The position numbers and the translations under genes are program-made. Below, in pieces: positions 7,471-9,359 of a stretch of DNA of 9,359 nt (positions are counted from its first letter, which is position 1; each line of letters starts with the position of its first letter). The notes beneath the pieces were generated by a model. The model did no database searches. It was not told where the DNA came from and saw only the letters and a list, made by a program, of their open reading frames with translations. The DNA is taken from positions 1-9,359 of the forward strand of contig QMLZ01000108.1 of assembly GCA_003646995.1 (NCBI GenBank). The letters run 5' to 3'. This DNA is from Deltaproteobacteria bacterium (lineage in GTDB: Bacteria; Desulfobacterota; DSM-4660; Desulfatiglandales; Desulfatiglandaceae).

Positions 7471-7504
7471 GCCACGAAAAGATAAGTATTCGTGGCATTT
7501 TTTT
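7471..7504 (+). terminator. Intrinsic terminator of pgi
   Basis: Perfect 8-base stem GCCACGAA (7471-7478) / TTCGTGGC (7489-7496), a 10-base loop, then A and seven Ts (7498-7504). It lies 54 bases after the pgi stop and should separate pgi from the gene that follows, so the latter needs its own promoter or read-through. Confidence 0.88.
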
Positions 7505-7554
7505 GTGAATTAAACATCCGCTGTTTAAGTAGTAGGTATTTGCCCTTGCAGCAC

Positions 7555-8187
7555 ATGAAACTTGATAGACCCTTGGTAATTGCCACAAGAAATCAGGGCA
7601 AGGCCTCGGAGTTTAAGAGACTTTTAAAGGATTTCGAAATAGACATAAAGTGTCTGGATGATTTTGGGCCCTTGCCCGAGATTGAAGAAGACGGTGACAC
7701 TTTCGAGGATAATGCTGTAAAAAAGGCGCGGTTTGCAGCGAGGATCCTGGGACTTCCCGCCTTGGCGGATGACTCTGGTCTGGTGGTAAAGGCCTTGGGA
7801 GGAATGCCGGGGGTCTACTCTGCGAGATATGCTGGAGATCATGCTGATGATCTTGCCAATAACCGCAAGCTTCTCCAGGCCATGAAAGGCATAAAAGACA
7901 GGGAAGCATCCTTTGTTTGTGTAATCGCCATTGCGGTGCCGCGAGGTCCGGCTCTCATCTATGAAGGGACCTGCAATGGGATAATAACGGAAGAGCCTAG
8001 AGGGGAAGGCGGCTTTGGGTATGACCCTATTTTCTACTATCCCCCTCTTAGGAAGACTTTTGCGGAAATGACCCCTGAGGAAAAAAACCATGTAAGTCAC
8101 CGCGGGAAAGCCATGGCCGAACTCAAGGAAGAATTCGAAAAGGTGATGATATGGCTGCGGCAAAGGTTGGATGAAGAACCTTTTTGA
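7555..8187 (+). CDS. rdgB: XTP/dITP diphosphatase (RdgB/HAM1 family)
   Basis: It hydrolyses non-canonical purine nucleotides (dITP, XTP, and related forms) to the monophosphate and pyrophosphate, keeping hypoxanthine and xanthine out of DNA and RNA. With 210 residues it is close to E. coli RdgB (197). IATRNQGKASEF (from residue 9) is the N-terminal substrate loop. ADDSGLVV (D72 and D73, metal/catalysis) leads into LGGMPGVYSARYAG. GFGYDPIF recognises the base, and SHRGKA (181-186) closes the site. I chose the ATG at 7555 because family members begin a few residues before the IATRN motif. There is no good ribosome site there: TAGG at 7533-7536 is too far for the ATG but fits an in-frame TTG at 7546. 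A longer frame from 7492 would begin inside the pgi terminator and is unlikely. Confidence 0.94.
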   Translation: MKLDRPLVIATRNQGKASEFKRLLKDFEIDIKCLDDFGPLPEIEEDGDTFEDNAVKKARFAARILGLPALADDSGLVVKALGGMPGVYSARYAGDHADDLANNRKLLQAMKGIKDREASFVCVIAIAVPRGPALIYEGTCNGIITEEPRGEGGFGYDPIFYYPPLRKTFAEMTPEEKNHVSHRGKAMAELKEEFEKVMIWLRQRLDEEPF

Positions 8188-8192
8188 GTCAG

Positions 8193-8212
8193 GCTTGTTG
8201 ACAAGCATGCTT
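8193..8212. repeat. Two overlapping palindromes over the hesB promoter
   Basis: GCTTGT-TG-ACAAGC (8193-8206) and AAGCATGCTT (8203-8212, perfect) overlap by four bases and cover the -35 hexamer and the start of the spacer of the predicted promoter. Symmetric DNA in this place is typical of a repressor operator. A weak hairpin ending rdgB transcription is the alternative, but there is no proper T-run. Confidence 0.4.
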
Positions 8213-8225
8213 TAGTGTATATTTT
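8198..8225 (+). promoter_or_regulatory. Candidate sigma70 promoter for the HesB-like selenoprotein gene
   Basis: Perfect TTGACA (8198-8203), 16-base spacer, then TATTTT (8220-8225); TATATT at 8218 is an alternative -10 with a short spacer. The start site would be near 8232, about 28 bases before the ATG at 8260. The promoter begins only 10 bases after the rdgB stop. Confidence 0.5.
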
Positions 8226-8259
8226 AAACCCATCTTAATAAAAGAATTAGGAGGATGTA

Positions 8260-8574
8260 ATGTTTGAGGTAACCGAAAAGGCGACTGAGATGATCAAGGA
8301 ATTCTTGAAGGATCGTGAAGAGATCCCTCCCATAAGGATCATGCTCTCTCAGGGCGGGTGAGCTGGGCCCTCATTGGGCATGGCTCTGGATGAGCCCCGA
8401 GAAAACGACGAAGTCTTTAACAATGATGGCATTACCTACGTGATTGACAAAACTTTGTTCGAGCAGGTAAAGCCCATAAAGGTGGATTTTGTGGATTCCC
8501 CGTTTGGATCTGGGTTCTCCATTCAAGCAAATTTGCTGATGGGAGCCTCTTGCGGTAGCTCTTGCAGTTGCTAG
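8260..8574 (+). CDS. HesB/IscA-like A-type Fe-S carrier, probable selenoprotein (TGA at codon 34 read as Sec)
   Basis: The frame runs from ATG 8260 (AGGAGG five bases upstream) to TAG 8572-8574, 105 codons including the stop, with a single in-frame TGA at 8359-8361 (codon 34). Before it the protein reads MFEVTEKATEMIKEFL and ends RIMLSQGG; after it AGPSLGMALDEPRENDE continues the same family without a shift. A-type carriers bind iron or an Fe-S cluster through three cysteines: one near residue 35 and two in a C-terminal Cys-Gly-Cys. Here position 34 is the TGA, and the C-terminus has C98, C102 and C104 in CGSSCSC. HesB-like selenoproteins with Sec at this site are a described bacterial family. 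The gene has its own promoter and terminator. Automatic calling tends to leave only the part from TTG 8374 or to call a pseudogene. A point error or nonsense mutation is the alternative, less likely given the exact position and the hairpin downstream. Confidence 0.88.
8365..8397 (+). promoter_or_regulatory. Candidate bacterial SECIS hairpin
   Basis: Starting six bases after the U of the TGA: CTCAT (8370-8374) pairs with ATGAG (8390-8394), extended inward by a T-G wobble. An outer GGG (8365-8367) pairs with CCC (8395-8397) across a CC bulge. The apical loop of 13 bases starts with G at 8376 and spans about 17-29 bases past the U of the TGA. This is the spacing and loop-initial G expected of bSECIS elements bound by SelB. 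A competing inner pairing, GGGC with GCTC (8376-8379 / 8383-8386), is possible. Folded by eye only. Confidence 0.55.
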
Positions 8575-8588
8575 ATTGTGACTAAGTA

Positions 8589-8630
8589 AAAAACCGCCGG
8601 TCTTTTTGATGAACGAGACCGGCGGTTTTT
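8589..8630. terminator. Strong bidirectional terminator between convergent genes
   Basis: A 14-base perfect stem, AAAAACCGCCGGTC (8589-8602) with GACCGGCGGTTTTT (8617-8630), closes a 14-base loop. T-runs flank it on both strands, so it can end the selenoprotein transcript (stop at 8574) and the minus-strand gene whose stop is at 8645. Confidence 0.93.
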
Positions 8631-8644
8631 CTGTTATTATCGGA

Positions 8645-9079
8645 TCAAAAAGCCCCCAGTTGACACTCGGATATTTTTATCCCTAGGGCTTCGCAGGCGG
8701 ACGACACCTCCATTTTTCTGAGCCCCCGCTCAGAAGCCAGGGCCCATGCCTCCTTACATGGGAGCCTTCCATTTTTCAGCCTTACCTTGATATCCTTTTC
8801 AAGATCCTGAGACACGGAACTCGATGGGCTTACAATGCTCTTTTGTGGCTTGTACCCGAATAGACCCAGTTGGCATTTAACTAAGCGGATTTCAGAATAA
8901 TCCAAGGCAAATCCTACCTCTGAAGGCTGTACATTGAGGTCCCGGGCAATATCAAAAGCAACAGCACAAGGCATCTCATTTTCCTTGGCCCTCTGCCTCA
9001 CTGCCTCTAGAATCTTATCCGGTGGTCTCCTGTCAGCAGGGTGTTTCTTCTTGTATTCTGTGTCCTTATAATCAGTCAT
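8645..9079 (-). CDS. Hypothetical protein with two tandem copies of a 38-residue Cys-bearing module
   Basis: I do not recognise this 144-residue protein. After a charged N-terminus (MTDYKDTEYKKKHPADRRPP) there are two related helical modules. Residues 37-74 begin PCAVAFDIARDLNV and end KCQLGLF; residues 107-144 begin PCKEAWALASERGL and end ECQLGAF. They align without gaps over 38 positions with 13 identities, including both cysteines (C38/C108 and C69/C139) and the closing CQLGxF. Each looks like a small helix-turn-helix-like unit, judged only from the alternation of residues. A serine-rich spacer joins them. I chose the ATG at 9079: GGGAGG lies eight bases upstream, and an upstream TTG at 9082 is only one codon longer. 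No signal peptide or membrane segment. It converges on the selenoprotein gene across a shared terminator. Metal- or DNA-binding is conceivable but unproven. Confidence 0.8.
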   Translation of the reverse strand: MTDYKDTEYKKKHPADRRPPDKILEAVRQRAKENEMPCAVAFDIARDLNVQPSEVGFALDYSEIRLVKCQLGLFGYKPQKSIVSPSSSVSQDLEKDIKVRLKNGRLPCKEAWALASERGLRKMEVSSACEALGIKISECQLGAF

Positions 9080-9270
9080 CAAGCATACCTCCCGGGTATC
9101 CGAGGAATAGGGGGAATGGGTCTTCCCTTCCCGATTTTCCCATTTTTCCGATAATGAAACATATTTGCACTCGGCTGATGACAGTTTATCCTTCCAGTGG
9201 TATACATTTCAAGTAAGAATATAGTATCGCCTGCTAGGTTGGAGATAGACCGTAATATGGAGGGCTAAAA

Positions 9271-9359
9271 ATGGGTATCAGGGAAAACGTACAGGCTATC
9301 TTGAGGGAACTACCCAAGGGGGTCCAACTGGTAGGAGCAGCCAAGACCAGGACGCCAGA
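9271..9359 (+). CDS. YggS/PLPBP-family pyridoxal-phosphate homeostasis protein, 5' part only
   Basis: The frame starts with MGIRENVQAILRELPKG and continues VQLVGAAKTRTP to the window end (29 complete codons). This matches the N-terminus of the YggS/PROSC family: an N-terminal helix, then the first beta strand with the lysine (K25 in AAKTR) that holds pyridoxal 5'-phosphate. These single-domain fold-type III proteins control PLP supply and have no clear enzymatic activity. GGAGGG stands just upstream of the ATG. The 191 bases between it and the minus-strand gene (9080-9270) must carry divergent promoters, but no clear -35/-10 pair is visible. The rest lies beyond the window. Confidence 0.85.
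   Translation, partial: MGIRENVQAILRELPKGVQLVGAAKTRTP

Noticed and set aside
7492..7554. Longer N-terminus for the RdgB-like protein
   Set aside because: The start would lie inside the 3' arm of the pgi terminator hairpin, and the extra residues do not resemble the family.
8374..8574. Separate 66-residue gene starting at TTG 8374
   Set aside because: It has no ribosome site and is the downstream part of the selenoprotein frame that begins at 8260; it arises only if TGA is read as a stop.

Overview
The window looks like chromosomal DNA of a Gram-negative, strictly anaerobic bacterium, most likely a member of the Desulfobacterota (former deltaproteobacteria). Three things point there. It carries a HesB/IscA-type protein with an in-frame TGA (probable selenocysteine), a DUF3795/DUF3786 cysteine-rich protein typical of anaerobes, and an AmgK/MurU/NagZ-type gene set, which fits a Gram-negative cell wall. 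Base composition is moderate (close to half G+C, judged by eye), and I see no tRNA, rRNA, CRISPR array, transposase or phage gene.

Left part (1-4135): amino-sugar or cell-wall metabolism. A minus-strand sugar kinase of the AmgK type (cut by the left edge) and a minus-strand sugar-phosphate nucleotidyltransferase of the MurU type flank a plus-strand J-domain chaperone gene. A plus-strand GH3 beta-N-acetylglucosaminidase (NagZ type) diverges from the nucleotidyltransferase. In pseudomonads NagZ, AmgK and MurU act in one route: it cuts GlcNAc from recycled muropeptides, phosphorylates the anomeric carbon of MurNAc, and makes UDP-MurNAc without de novo synthesis. AnmK and MupP partners are not visible here.

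Middle part (4136-8187): directly abutting nagZ is a two-domain protein with ten N-terminal cysteines (DUF3795) and a DUF3786 C-terminal half. Its 3' end overlaps the convergent end of a class I methyltransferase gene. Then come glucose-6-phosphate isomerase (pgi) with a clear intrinsic terminator, and the RdgB/HAM1 house-cleaning nucleotide pyrophosphatase.

Right part (8188-9359): the most notable gene is a 104-residue A-type iron-sulfur carrier (HesB/IscA-like). It is interrupted by TGA at codon 34, exactly where the family has its first metal-binding cysteine. A hairpin with the shape of a bacterial SECIS element lies just downstream, so it reads as a selenoprotein that ordinary gene calling would truncate. 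A strong, probably bidirectional terminator separates it from a minus-strand 144-residue protein of unknown function made of two diverged copies of a 38-residue cysteine-bearing module. The window ends in the start of a YggS/PLPBP-type pyridoxal-phosphate protein.

I do not see a wholly new multi-gene system. The best candidates for a second look are the selenoprotein and its recoding element, the duplicated-module protein, and the cell-wall recycling set with its unusual nucleotidyltransferase tail.
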